Below, piece after piece: positions 8,708 through 18,378 of a stretch of 64,000 nt of DNA. How positions within the stretch are numbered: position 1 is the first letter of the stretch; each line of letters opens with the position of its first letter. The notes under the pieces were generated by a model. That model was not told the DNA's origin. It searched no databases and saw only the letters and a list, made by a program, of their open reading frames with translations. Position numbers and translations under genes: made by a program. Origin of the DNA: G963668345 sp965206025 (GTDB taxonomy: Bacteria; Acidobacteriota; Terriglobia; Bryobacterales; UBA6623); contig CBDBIU010000004.1 of NCBI GenBank assembly GCA_965206025.1, positions 1 through 64,000 of the forward strand, in the 5' to 3' direction.

Positions 8708-9310
8708 TCAGGGGCGTTCGGTTGGTGGCTCGTCACCCGGACCGGGCAAGTGGCTCTTGCGGCCTCCTGCGGCTTCGCCTTCGAGCAGGGTGTCAAGATC
8801 TGGATAGGTGTAGATCACTGGCGCGTTGTTCTGCATCAGGCCGCCGGTATCCGACGTCGGCCCATAGTTGCTATGAAGGTCGCGGTTGAGCATCCGAAGC
8901 ATCGCCATCTGCTGGCCTCGGTGGTGGGATGTGTGCGCAATCCGCCGGACCACGACCCAAGCGCGTGACCGGGTCGTATCGAAAAACCGGGTGTCCTCTT
9001 CCCACCAGGCTTCCTGCTTTGACTGCAACGCCTCCAGTCGTTTGTCTGAGTCCTCGGCGTACCGCCGGATGAACTCCAGCCGGGTCTCCTGGCCCGGCAG
9101 AGTGGGAGCATTTACGTCGATTCCGAGCATGGTGCGGAACCACAGGTCCTCGCTGACATGCTGATGGACCATGTGTTCGTGCACGCTCCGCCCACGACGG
9201 TCCGTTGGGTGGGGGCGGAAGGGAAGATCCCCGTCGTGGAACATGCTCCAAACGCTAAGCACTTTGAGGCGCTCTGTCGCGTAGGTCTCGATCAGAAACT
9301 GGTATCGCAT
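8708..9310 (-). CDS. DinB-family protein
   Basis: 200 residues from ATG 9310 (AGGGAG about 12 bases upstream). It is mostly helical, with the three-histidine metal site pattern of the DinB/YfiT four-helix bundle: SVHEHMVHQHVSED near the start and IAHTSHHRGQQMAMLRML towards the end. DinB-fold proteins include thiol-dependent transferases and damage-inducible proteins of unknown activity; the particular reaction is unknown. The C-terminal ~40 residues are a low-complexity tail rich in Gly, Pro and Glu. Confidence 0.8.
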   Translation of the reverse strand: MRYQFLIETYATERLKVLSVWSMFHDGDLPFRPHPTDRRGRSVHEHMVHQHVSEDLWFRTMLGIDVNAPTLPGQETRLEFIRRYAEDSDKRLEALQSKQEAWWEEDTRFFDTTRSRAWVVVRRIAHTSHHRGQQMAMLRMLNRDLHSNYGPTSDTGGLMQNNAPVIYTYPDLDTLLEGEAAGGRKSHLPGPGDEPPTERP

Positions 9311-9463
9311 GGAATCCAGTTTTCTCCCTGTCGTATCACGTTCGAGGCGGCAGGTGAACCCCACCTCCATCATCAAGAGTGTGCCCGCTCGACATCAGCT
9401 CAGTCCTCGAAAGCTTCCTGGCCTGTTGGTCCGCAGCACATCTCATCCTCGGGCTCTGCGGTA

Positions 9464-10180
9464 CGATCACGCGACCATTTCTCGGGTCAACGATGAGATC
9501 GACGCGCGCGTATGTGCGCCCCCTGCTCCGGTTCTCTACAACCAGAGCGTTGTTGATGACGCTGGCGAACCCCACGCTGGTGTGGTCGCCGAAGATGATG
9601 TCGAAACCACCCACGTTCGACGCGAAGTCGATCAACGGCCCGAAGGCAATTCCCCTCAGCGTCGAAGCCCGCGACGCCGAGGTGTGTGATGGCCACCAGC
9701 ACCTTGGCACCAGCCCGCTTCGCCTGCGCCTTGGCCTTGTTAGCTGCCGGGATCGGGTCGGTGACCTTGATGGTTCCGAATCTGCCCGGGAAGACCAGGG
9801 TTGGGGCCTCTGGGTTAGTGATGCCGATGACGCCCACTTTCACCCCGCCGACGTTGAAGATCTCGAAATCTTTCACGCCCGCCAGGTTGTCGTCCCGATC
9901 CTTCAGGTTCGCCGACACGTACTGGAACTCGGCGAGGTCGATCATCTGCTGTAGGTGCCCGACCCCCCTGTCGAAGTTGTGGTTCCCGAATGTATCGACA
10001 TCGAACCCCATCAGGTTCATTGACAATACCGCCGGTGCCTCGTTGAAGAAGTTCGACAGAGGCACTGAGGCGCCGAAGGCATCGCCCGCCGTCAGCGTCA
10101 GCGTGTTCGGGTTGTCGAGTCGTTCCATCTGGAAGTAGGTACCCCAAGTCAGCCCAGGAAAACAGAATGCGCAGTGCACA
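9464..10180 (-). pseudogene. 5'-nucleotidase/metallophosphatase fragment with frameshift
   Basis: A middle piece of a UshA-like 5'-nucleotidase N-terminal domain. It reads LTAGDAFGAS, MNLMGFDVDTFGNHNFDRG (metal-binding GNHxFD motif) and ...GVIGITNPE..., then VAITHLGVAGFD. Near 9653 the frame shifts, and the same protein continues as GPLIDFASNVGGFDIIFGDHTSVGF...VVENRSRGRTYARVDLIVD. The first metal-binding motif (ND.HG) is absent at the 5' side, and the C-terminal substrate domain is absent at the 3' side. This is a decayed gene. Confidence 0.75.
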
Positions 10181-10207
10181 TGGTTGTCGATCTCGTGAAC
10201 GGGGCAG

Positions 10208-10588
10208 ATGTTGGGATGGAGAAAGGCGACCGCAGGTCGGCCCTTCGAGGCTCATCTGGCGACCATGGAAGTGGCCACACGATCGGTTAGCGTTCTGGCG
10301 TCACTCGGCATCTTCGACCCAGAGGAAATCCTCATACTGCGTGCGAGGGGCGAATGGAGACTGGTTCGCCCCGTCTGGTCGCCCGACAGTCACCGATTGG
10401 CGTTTCGAGATAGCAAGCACAACCTTCACATCATCTGGAGGGACGGAACGGACCAGCGTCTGGTGGTGCGAGCCAAACGGAGCGTGGCCTCGTGGTCTCC
10501 TGATGCAAGGCGGCTGGCCATTAGGGTCGGGAAACGGTCCCACTTTTGGGTTGGTGCGGAACCACCTTACCTTGTGGAGATTCAGTGA
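10208..10588 (+). pseudogene. WD40/TolB-like beta-propeller fragment
   Basis: 126 codons. The part VRPVWSPDSHRLAFRDSKHNLHIIWRDGTDQRLV...ASWSPDARRLAI contains two PD40-type blades (W SPD. .LAF). A whole propeller needs six or seven blades, so this is a remnant, although a tiny gene cannot be excluded. The first ~35 residues do not fit the family. Confidence 0.35.
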
Positions 10589-10790
10589 ACCCAAATCGCG
10601 ATGCCCGTGGCGGCCGTTGCCCGATGCGGTGTAGAGTGTCTTCGTCGGTTGCGTTGTAGAGACGCACCACAGCATTAGCATTCCACCGGGTCCATCGAAG
10701 TCGAACCGGATCGAGCGGACCCGATTGACGTTGATCCTGATCCGCTGCGGATCGTTCGCTAGCCATTCTTGTACACGAAATAACGATCTC

Positions 10791-12092
10791 ATGAAGCGCT
10801 TTACACGCCTGGTATTTACGTGTCTTGTCCTGGTCACTACTGCTCAGGCTGCTCCAACCGATGTGCTTTCCGCAGCCCGCAAAATTCTTCAGCAAGCACT
10901 TGAGGCCGCCCGGGCCGTGAGGCGGGGCGAAAGCGGTGAAGCGAAGCCCGTTATCCTGGCACGCATCGCCGAGACTCAAGCCAGAGCCGGCGACCAACCC
11001 GGAGCGGAACTCACCTTTCGGGAGGCCCTTCACCTTCATAGTCTCTCGCCCCGCAAGGGCAGTCGCCCAAACCTCTTTTCCTTGTGGGAAATCGCCGAGG
11101 CTCAGGCAAGAGCAGGAGACCAAGCTGCCGCAGCACGGACCCTTAAAGAAGCTCTCCGAGCTGCCGCCGGTATCCAGGACAACGTCTTCAAGGCCTTTGT
11201 TCTGCAAAGCATCGCGAAGGCTCAGGCGAAAACCGGGAACGTAAACGACGCCCTCAAAACCGCGGCTGCCATCAAAAAACTCGGACAAGCCATGCCCTCT
11301 GCCTTGGGAGACATCGCGTTCGCTCAGGCGGAACAAGAATACGTGAAGAGGGCCCTCGAAACCGCCTCCCGCATTGAGGACGAGAATAGGAAGAATCTCG
11401 TCCTCCGCCACATTGCGGTGATTCAGGCAAAAAGGGACGACGTGAGCGGTGCCCGTCAGACCCTCGAAACAATCACGGATGATCGCGCAAAAGGACATGC
11501 CTGGGCGGAGATTGCCCGTGCTCAGGCCAGAGCCGGCGACATCGAGGATGCCTTTCGAACTGCTGCCCCGATCGAGTGGGCCGTCCTCAGCACTGACGTC
11601 TTTAGGACGATCGCACACGCTCAAGCAAAGACGGGAGACCGGGCGGGTGCAGCAACCACTTTCGAGCAGGCTCTTCGGACCGCCTCGGCAATCAAGGACG
11701 GGCACGGGGCGAAAGCAAATGCCTACCGGAACATTGCCCGCGCTCAGGCTGAGGTAGGAGACCATGCTGCTGCGGCAAAGACCTTTCAGCGGGCACTTAA
11801 GGCTGCTGCCGCCATCCGGTTCGACAAGTGGAGGAAAGCAGCCGCCTTCAGCAACATAGGCTTGGCTCAGGCAGAAGTGGGTGACCTGGCGGGGGCGCTT
11901 CAGACCGCCGCCAGGATCGACAAGATGAAAGTGAAAGCACCTGCCCTGACCGCCAAGATGCACTCGAAAGGCAGGGAACCGCCAAGAACCAGACCCCGAA
12001 TCCCGCGCACCCGAACCGTGCCCAAATCCACATCCACCTACGCGGCCAAGTGGCCGCCCACGTCAGAGAGGAGCCGCAAGGTGCTGAGATAG
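10791..12092 (+). CDS. Secreted protein with repeated IAxAQAxxGD helical units
   Basis: 433 residues from ATG 10791; MKRFTRLVFTCLVLVTTAQAAP is a signal peptide with cleavage after AQA. The mature part is built of about eight to nine TPR-like units of 35-45 residues, each containing IA.AQA.AGD followed by A..T...AL..A..I.D. The repeats are degenerate in spacing. Such arrays normally form a protein-binding superhelix; the partner is unknown. The last ~50 residues (KGREPPRTRPRIPRTRTVPKS...) are basic, proline-rich and unlike the rest, perhaps from a frameshift at the end. No recognisable operon partner. Confidence 0.7.
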   Translation: MKRFTRLVFTCLVLVTTAQAAPTDVLSAARKILQQALEAARAVRRGESGEAKPVILARIAETQARAGDQPGAELTFREALHLHSLSPRKGSRPNLFSLWEIAEAQARAGDQAAAARTLKEALRAAAGIQDNVFKAFVLQSIAKAQAKTGNVNDALKTAAAIKKLGQAMPSALGDIAFAQAEQEYVKRALETASRIEDENRKNLVLRHIAVIQAKRDDVSGARQTLETITDDRAKGHAWAEIARAQARAGDIEDAFRTAAPIEWAVLSTDVFRTIAHAQAKTGDRAGAATTFEQALRTASAIKDGHGAKANAYRNIARAQAEVGDHAAAAKTFQRALKAAAAIRFDKWRKAAAFSNIGLAQAEVGDLAGALQTAARIDKMKVKAPALTAKMHSKGREPPRTRPRIPRTRTVPKSTSTYAAKWPPTSERSRKVLR

Positions 12093-12322
12093 TTTCCAAG
12101 TCGACGACAATCCGTCCACTTGAAGCTAAAATCGGGCTAAGTTACTTTGTTGGAGCATGTTACGAACCAACAACCGCTGATTGCTAGTCGGAACCGGATA
12201 TCCCGACAGTTATCCGCAGATAAGCGCTATGCAGTTCGTTTCGCAGGGCTTAGTCCTGCTCGCGGTCGCGGAACTCCTCGTCCCGCTTTAGGCCATTTTT
12301 CCGTTACCTTCGGCATTGCGCC

Positions 12323-14725
12323 CTAGCGAACTGACACGAGGTCCCCGTTCGACACGCGGCCACCCACGATGATGACCAGCTCATACTCGCCTTCGGCTAG
12401 TTCCAGGGGCACTTCGATGTTCGCCTGGGCTATGCCGACAAAGCCGGATGCCAAGACCAGCGATACGATTCGCGCCGGGGCGCCACCAATGGTGGCCGAT
12501 GAGGAGGCTGTAACAACACTTAACGGACTTGCGGGAGCTGCTTGCCCCGTCTGCAGTGCCGGATCGATCTCACCGACGCCCGTCAAGAAGGCCATAACCA
12601 CACTGCCTCGGTCAGCGGGCATGGCGGGCGAATTCAGCGTAAAGTCCGGGTTCAAGACCGCCGCCCGATTCCCTTCAAGGGTGAACAAGCCTGGGCCGGT
12701 CGCCGCTAGCGGCACCGTTTCGGGATTGCTCTCGATTCCGTTCACAACAACAACTACCTGAACGACGGAATGGCCGGCAGCTTCATAGGGTATTTGGAAG
12801 TTGACCTGGAAAGGGCCAACGTAGAGTAGCGGCGCCTCGGCAATTAGCTGGCCGGTTTGATCTAGGATCAGTACCCGCAGGCCGAGAGCCTCACGAGGCA
12901 GCAGGTCGCTGCCTGCCGGGAAGCTGACTTGAACGTTAGACGAGGCGAGATCACGGCCAAACAAGCTGGCGAGCACCCCCGGCGAAAGAGGCAGCTCCGC
13001 GGCTACGGAGTGTACAACGCCTCCTGGATTCAACCGAGGAGCGCTTCCTTCCTCCACGAGAACGAGGGTCACGCGAACTGTCTGGCCGGGTACCCTAAAC
13101 TCTTCTGCCTTGATAACCACATCCGCGGAATGCCTACCCTGTGAGAGACCTGTCGGGTCGGCCGTCAACTCCAACACGGAAGGTGTCTCTCCAGCCGCCG
13201 GCGAAAGCGTCAGCCAGGTGGCGGAACTCGGCTCAACAAGTGCCATCCACATCACAGGACCGCCCGTAGAAGTGACATCTATTTGCTGCGGTGGGAAAGC
13301 AGGGTCGCCAGCGGTTCCGCTCAGCATGATCTCGTTGCGGTTCACCCACATCGCCCGTCCCACCGGCGGTGTGAACTCAGTCCGCAGATAGAAATTGTCA
13401 AGGCCGTTGATTTCGGGACCTGAAGCCAGGTCCATGCCGATTTCGATGCGTTCGACGTTGGCCAAGACCTCGGCTACGCTGGCGGCGCCGCTAAAACGCA
13501 ACAAATGGTCGTCGTTTAGCGGCACTCGAAAATGTTCCCAGGTAGAACGAGCGCGCGGCCCCCTCCAAACATAGACCGTCCCGGAACCGATCACGCGGAC
13601 ATTGACGGGCACGCGCGCAAAAGCGCCTTCCACCTGCCGGTAGTCGAATTCGATCCAAGGCCGGTCCAGGACCGCGAGGTTGCCCAGGTACTTCGGTGGG
13701 GCGACAGCATAATCCTGACCCTTCCCGTCCGGGTCAACCAACTTTAGAAACTGATCTGAATCCTTGCCGGGGCTTCCCAACACGACCCCCGCGTGCGGAG
13801 TGCCGACCGTAGCGCCCACGATCCCTACAGGCGGATAATTTCTGGCCCAGCCGTCCAGTCCACCCTCGAACGTGGAGGAAAGGGGCCCTTCTGGAGACCC
13901 GACCGGCGGGAGAGGCGGCTCGCCAATCAGCGCAAAATTGTCTAGGTCATTGAACTCGGTCAGGGGGAATTGATCCATGCTTAGTTCGATTCGCTCCGTC
14001 TGTCGCAGAACGTCGGTGAACGAGGCGGTTCCTTCGACTCGCGTCCATTCGGCTTCCTCCAGTGGTGCAATGATGTGAATCCATTCCTCGTGGGGAGGCA
14101 CCGGACCCCGCCAGCGATACGCTGAGCCACCACCAACGATCCTCATTTCCAGCGGCAGGAATGCTAACTCCAACTCACTGTGGTGGCGGTAATCGAACTC
14201 AAATCGAGCTTCGCTTAGTAGCGACAAGTCACCGAGGAACTTGGCGGGCGCAACGGCAAAATCCATAAGGGATCCCCCGAGTTCATTGATTCGCAGGAAG
14301 CCGTTTGGATCGACGACCAAAGGCGGTCCGGGATCACCGACGGAGGCGCCGCCTAGGGGGGACTCGGGATAGTTTCGAGTCCAACCCTCGTCGTCGAGAT
14401 TGTCAAACGTCGAGATGATGAATGTCGTCAGGGGGCCGCCCGTTTCAGCGCTAGCGATGATCGTGCCCGCAATTTCCGTGCCCAGAGTTTTGACTTTCAG
14501 AGCGATGTAGTAAACGCCAGTCTGGAGAGGCGGAGTGGAACTGGAATCGACTTTAGTCTCTTCGACCCCGCTCCCGGGCGTGACGCTGGAAAAGTCGGTG
14601 CTTATGACACCGTAGTTTTCAACGACAGGCCGTGCGAAACGAACGAAAAGATCAAGATCGTGGGATGGATCTTCCGTCTCTAACTCAATCGTCAGCCGCA
14701 GGGCGCCGGGAATGACAGGGAAAGT
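12323..14725 (-). pseudogene. Solibacter-type (TIGR03437) secreted protein, main part
   Basis: About 800 codons, reading back from the element end at 14725 to the stop at 12323. Order: end of a pre-peptidase-like beta domain (ALRLTIELETEDPSHDLDLFV), two copies of a ~180-residue beta-sandwich unit (FDNLDDEGWTRNYP... and FEGGLDGWARNYP...; each with FDYR and EIxMD/ELSMD motifs), a BACON-like segment (TWLTLSPAAGETPS) and the C-terminal TIGR03437 domain (SVAAELPLSPGVLASLFGRDL, PLLYVGPFQVNFQIP, FLTGVGEID, GLVG-like end). The N-terminus lies at 15182-15324, separated by a miniature element. Exported, probably surface or extracellular binding. Neither half is complete alone. Confidence 0.85.
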
Positions 14726-15181
14726 GGCTCTTCCGGGTTTTTAGTGGGTGGCCAACGGGTAGCCGGCTCCTCCATCCTGCCGACCCGACGTCGCCCGCAG
14801 TCACATCGGAGCCCAAAAGGCGGCCAAGAAATCCCCAAATACCCTACACGCCAGTCCGGTCGTGGGCAACTCGTAAAGGGAATAAGACACTGATAAACAG
14901 GGAGTTATCTCTTTGAGTGTGGCCACTGGATGACAGTTGTGGATCCGCATTTCACAGCCTTCGGGAGACTGTACGACTACCTGCCAGCAGCCTTGCTCTA
15001 CTCGTAACCCTTTGTTTATCAGTAATTCTTTTTGGCCAACGCAGTCGCCGCCCGGCCTTGGGGGCCGTAGAGTTGTCACGAAGCCCTTGAATGGCACCGA
15101 AGCAGGCTCCGGGAGGTCGGCCTCACAGTGGCGAGGGATCCGTCACTCACCGCCGCCAGCCACTAAAATCCCAGAAGAGCC
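14726..15181. mobile_element. 456-bp ISL3-like miniature element
   Basis: Ends are inverted repeats sharing GGCTCTTCYGGGWTTTTAG plus TGGSTGGC (about 24 of 27 positions). It is flanked by a perfect 8-bp direct repeat, GGGAAAGT at 14718-14725 and 15182-15189. 8-bp target duplication and GG-starting ends are typical of the ISL3 family. No transposase is encoded, so it would need a helper. Inside is a further inverted pair (CTGATAAACA..GGG near 14890 and CCCTTTGTTTATCAG near 15008), and a 98-codon minus-strand frame of no recognised family. Confidence 0.85.
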
Positions 15182-15324
15182 GGGAAAGTTAAGTCTTGGA
15201 TAAGAGCTTCTTCAGACTGGGGTGCAATCCGGAATGAGTGAGCGACTCCGGAATAAAGCTGCGAGGCTTCGACACCAGCACTGGCCGTTAGCCCAGCGAG
15301 AAGGACGGCTGCCAGTGGACGCAT
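15182..15324 (-). pseudogene. Solibacter-type secreted protein, N-terminal part
   Basis: ATG at 15324 with AGGGGG about 8 bases upstream begins MRPLAAVLLAGLTASAGVEA, a signal peptide, followed by SQLYSGVAHSFRIAPQSEEALIQDLTFP. When the element and one 8-bp repeat are removed, ...DLTFP joins VIPGALRLTIELE in frame, giving a start and signal peptide to the large protein ending at 12323 (about 850 residues in total). Too short to be seen as a gene by length alone. Confidence 0.75.
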
Positions 15325-16155
15325 CGCGTACCCCCTGCATACTTACCACCCCGGCGCCTGCTACGGAGTGCTTCAACCAGAATTTCCAATTTGGAACTCC
15401 TACGCGAACATGGTACTGCCTCTCTTCACGTGAATGCAACGACTTTGCCTCGTAAGGCAGGCCACGACGGCATCGAAGGGTTCCCATGGCCTGTTCTTGT
15501 CGTCCAGTCAGCCCGTCTCGCTGCTGCTCAGTCGATTGGTCGCCCAGTAGAGTTTCATTGAAAGTGAACGGTCTTTGCTGGGGATGAGCCCACACCTGAT
15601 CGCGGTCGGGACGAAGGAGTAGGGGCTGTACGATGAATCGGCTGACTGTGAGGTCACTTCCGATAAGTCCGGTTCGCGGAAGTGACGGCCCGGCAGCGAC
15701 ACATAGATGGTGATAACAAGCCATGTCACTCGCTATCGGCTAGAGTCTCGCCAGCCCTCTGATGGGACTCGATTTCGACCCGCTCGGCGACCGGTTGAAG
15801 AAGCTCTGACGCCCGCATCGCTCAACGAGAAATCATTTCTCGACATGTATCCAACGGTGGCTCTTCCATCGAACAGTCTAGCGCGGCAATCGGCACGAGG
15901 GCCTCTGCATCCGTTCGGCCGCAGGCCCCAAATCCACACTGACGGCGAAGGGTTGATAGGCGCACCGCTTTACGCCCCGCCAAGCCCACTGGCCCGCCCC
16001 GCGGCGACAGGTCTACCCTGAGCCGAGGCGCAGACGCGACGAAAATGAAATAAAAAAAATCGGGGCGTCAGGTCAAGCCCTGGGGGCCCAACCGCCTCCG
16101 CCTCTGTTGCGAGACAAAGATGCGCCACGAAGCCCAAGCAGCAATCATCCTCACC
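15325..16155. other. Region without a supported gene
   Basis: About 830 bases. Open frames of up to 170 codons exist on both strands, but none has recognisable family features or a good start. A strong hairpin sits at 15653-15686. A short A-tract (AAATAAAAAAAATC) lies near 16048. The stretch may be promoter and leader DNA of the secreted protein plus island debris. Confidence 0.35.
15653..15686. repeat. Perfect 10-bp inverted repeat (hairpin)
   Basis: GTCACTTCCG and its complement CGGAAGTGAC are separated by 14 bases. Not followed by a T-run, so not an obvious terminator. It could be an operator or recombination site. Confidence 0.5.
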
Positions 16156-16974
16156 TTAGCGAGTACTCAAGGAGCGTGAGGGCGCGACGATCTTCGGCCA
16201 GTGATAGGGGCTCCCGCACCGAGCTGCGCCCCGGTAGGCTTCGTCGTTGTCGAGGATGGCCTTGAGCGACGACGCGTACCAGCGCTGACCGCCCCGCGGG
16301 GTCTTGATCTTGCGGTCGGTAAGATAGGAGGCGATTTTCCGCAGTGTCCAGCCCTTTAGACGCAGGGTAAAGATCTTCCGCACGATCGAAGCATCCTCCT
16401 TCACGACGCTGACGCTCTCGTCGCTCTCCAACCAATATCCGAACGGCACGCGGCCCCCGCGGTATCCCTCCTGTCTCCCGCGTTCGGCCAGCGCCGCCTT
16501 CGTACGTTCGGAAATCAGATCGCGTTCCAATTGGGCTAGGGCAGCGAAGATCGTCAGGACGAACTGGCCCTGGGGCGTTGTCGTATCCAAGCTCTCCTTA
16601 CAACTGACAAGGGCAACGTTCAAGGACGTCAGTTGGTCAACGAGTTCAAGGACCAGACGGGTCTTGCGCCCGAGGCGATCTAGGCTCAGGATCACCACGG
16701 CGTCTATCTTGCCCGCCGCGGAGTCAGACATTAGCCGGGCCAGTCCAGGTCGGCCGGTACCGTTCTTCGCGCCGCTGACTCCTTCATCGGCGTACTCTTG
16801 CACGACTTCCCAACCCTTGGCTTGTGCCATCCCCAGGCACCGAGTGCGCTGCGCGTCGAGGCCGTAACCGTTGCTGGCCTGCTCCTCGGTGCTCACACGG
16901 AGGTAGAGCACGGCCCGAGTGGGACCTTCCTTGTGGGGCACTGTGCGGCGACGTGGCATATCCATATTGTACAC
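16156..16974 (-). CDS. Serine recombinase (resolvase/invertase family)
   Basis: 272 residues. The N-terminal resolvase catalytic domain (residues ~20-160) has the nucleophilic serine in AVLYLRVSTEEQ (Ser28), then DRLGRKTR and QLERDLISERTKAAL. A 'recombinase' domain follows (GRVPFGYWLESDES... IVRKIFTLRLKGWTLRKIASYLTDR..., TPRGG.RWYASSLKAILDNDEAYRG). It ends soon after, so it lacks the long coiled-coil of large phage integrases. It cuts and rejoins DNA at specific sites. It is divergent from the decayed tyrosine recombinase, with a palindrome between them, and belongs to an island remnant. Confidence 0.9.
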   Translation of the reverse strand: MYNMDMPRRRTVPHKEGPTRAVLYLRVSTEEQASNGYGLDAQRTRCLGMAQAKGWEVVQEYADEGVSGAKNGTGRPGLARLMSDSAAGKIDAVVILSLDRLGRKTRLVLELVDQLTSLNVALVSCKESLDTTTPQGQFVLTIFAALAQLERDLISERTKAALAERGRQEGYRGGRVPFGYWLESDESVSVVKEDASIVRKIFTLRLKGWTLRKIASYLTDRKIKTPRGGQRWYASSLKAILDNDEAYRGAARCGSPYHWPKIVAPSRSLSTR

Positions 16975-16987
16975 TATCCGAACGGTT

Positions 16988-17016
16988 CATGTACAGTTAT
17001 TAGGTTACTGTACATG
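16988..17016. promoter_or_regulatory. Perfect 10-bp inverted repeat between recombinase genes
   Basis: CATGTACAGT and ACTGTACATG are exact complements with a 9-bp spacer (TATTAGGTT). A related half-site TTGTACACT lies at 16968-16976 across the recombinase start. Placed in the divergent gap just upstream of the serine recombinase, it fits an operator for a dimeric repressor or a recombination core site; which of these cannot be decided. Confidence 0.55.
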
Positions 17017-17622
17017 ATCGGTGCCGCCTGCCGTTACTCCCACCGACATCCGCTCGATGGTGGCGGCCCCGCCCGAATGCCCTGTTGGGTATCCGAAGAC
17101 CGGGCCTTGCTGTTGGTGGGTTTCGCTGGAGGATTCCGCCGCTCGGAGCTGGTCAGCCTTAATGTCGGGGACTTCGAGTTCACCGAGGACGGCCTGGTGG
17201 TGCGCTTGCGGCGTTCTAAGACCGATCAGGAGGCTGCTGGGAGGAAGGTCGGGATTCCCTTCGGATCAAACCGGGGGACCTGTCCGATACGCTCTCTGAA
17301 GGCGTGGCTGGAGGCTTCTGGGATCGAGCGCGGGCCCGTGTTCCGGCCGATCAACCGTCATGGGCAGGTGCGGGCCAGGCGCCTCTCGGATAGGGCTGTG
17401 GCTTTGATCGTGAAGCGTGCTGCCGAGGCGGTGGGCAAGGATCCCGCGGAGTTCGCCGGCCATAGTCTCAGGGCTGGGCTGGCAACGGCCGCGGCGATCG
17501 GTGGGGCTTCAGAACGGTCCATCATGAAGCAGACGGGGCACCGGTCCACGGCGATGGTCAGGCGCTATATTCGGGAGGGGAGTTTGTTCCGGGAGAACGC
17601 GGCTGCGAGGGTTGGGCTCTAG
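17014..17622 (+). pseudogene. Tyrosine recombinase (integrase) catalytic domain, N-terminus lost
   Basis: The catalytic half of a phage-type integrase. From DRALLLVGFAGGFRRSELVSL onward all six active-site positions are seen: Arg in FRRSEL, Lys in RSKTDQ, HSLRAG (His, Arg), TGHRS (His) and the Tyr in MVRRYIR. The N-terminal core-binding domain is missing. The preceding residues (VTPTDIRSMVAA) are in a different frame, so a frameshift lies near 17080. The protein is very unlikely to be active. It precedes the tRNA fragment by about 180 bp, the usual place for an integrase. Confidence 0.8.
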
Positions 17623-17804
17623 CGTCGCCGTAAGTCGCCGTAGGATAGGCGGAGCGAGCGAGACGACCGTACCAAAACCGTACCAAAACCCGGTCTCCAG
17701 GCCCTGAAAGGGTGAGCTGCATGAGCGAAAGCAGACGCCCCGAAACCGCGTAAGTCCATGGAAATCAGAGGAAGTTGTGGAAACGATAGAAAGAAGGCCC
17801 AGGC

Positions 17805-17849
17805 CTTTTAAGCCGTGGGTCCTGGGTTCGAATCCCAGCCGCCTCACCA
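17805..17849 (+). other. 3' half of tRNA-Lys(TTT): attachment-site remnant
   Basis: From the anticodon loop CTTTTAA (anticodon TTT) on: anticodon-stem strand GCCGT, 5-base variable loop, T-arm CTGGG-TTCGAAT-CCCAG, acceptor strand CCGCCTC, A and CCA. The bases before the loop do not pair as an anticodon stem, and no GAGGCGG acceptor strand exists about 75 bases upstream. So only the 3' half is present. This is what integration of an island into the anticodon-loop region of a tRNA gene leaves at one end. Confidence 0.8.
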
Positions 17850-18190
17850 TCTTTTCAACAACTTACAAGTTGCGTAAACGCTGGCCCGCGGACCTGTTCT
17901 CGCCCTGTTCGGCTGGGTTTTGTGTACCTAGAGTGCACCCTACGGGGGGAGAAAACCATGGGCCGCCGTTTGCCCGGACCCGCGGCCTTTGCTGCGACGG
18001 GCGCTGCGCTCGGGCCGGTTTCCGGCCCGCGCGGTCGAGGCGAATCGCTTGTCGTCCAGCCGGGACACTTGACACACCCGCTATTCTCAAGAGGGAGGAC
18101 CCCCAACGACCCGGCATCCCGTTCGCCAAACGAGAAAAATACCGAACGAACCAAATTTCTAACAACCAATTTGTAATCAAAGGGTTAGGC

Positions 18191-18366
18191 CAGCCACGCT
18201 TTTCTCGCAAAGTGGCAAGGCGAAGTCCGTAGGGCTGGGCTGCCGCTGGCTCAGACCCGCGGCCTTTTCCCGGAACCCATACGTTGAGCAAGGTGAGCAA
18301 GCCCGACGAAGTGATGACCGGCGTATGGCTTGGCTTCGACCGTCAGGTGTCGAGAAACGCGGCTAG
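18191..18366 (+). repeat. R1 dispersed repeat, degenerate copy
   Basis: Matches the R1 family (see 30819-31013) at its ends and in the ACGTTGAGCA.GGTGAGCAAG core, ending TTCGACCGTCAGGTG.CGAGAAACGCGGCTAG. The interior is diverged. The rest of the 17850-18378 gap holds no recognisable gene; inverted GGCCGGTTTCCGGCC-like stems occur near 18014. Confidence 0.6.
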
Positions 18367-18378
18367 GGCAATCGCTCC

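Noticed and set aside
10521..11963. 480-codon minus-strand frame
   Set aside because: Antisense to the repeat-rich secreted protein; the opposite strand has a signal peptide and coherent repeats.
15212..15724. 170-codon minus-strand frame upstream of the secreted protein
   Set aside because: Overlaps the true start of the secreted protein in a different frame; no signal, ribosome site or family features.
17509..17850. Minus-strand frame beginning MVRRLGFEPRTHGLK
   Set aside because: This is the antisense reading of the tRNA-Lys 3' half and a well-known false gene call; not a real protein.
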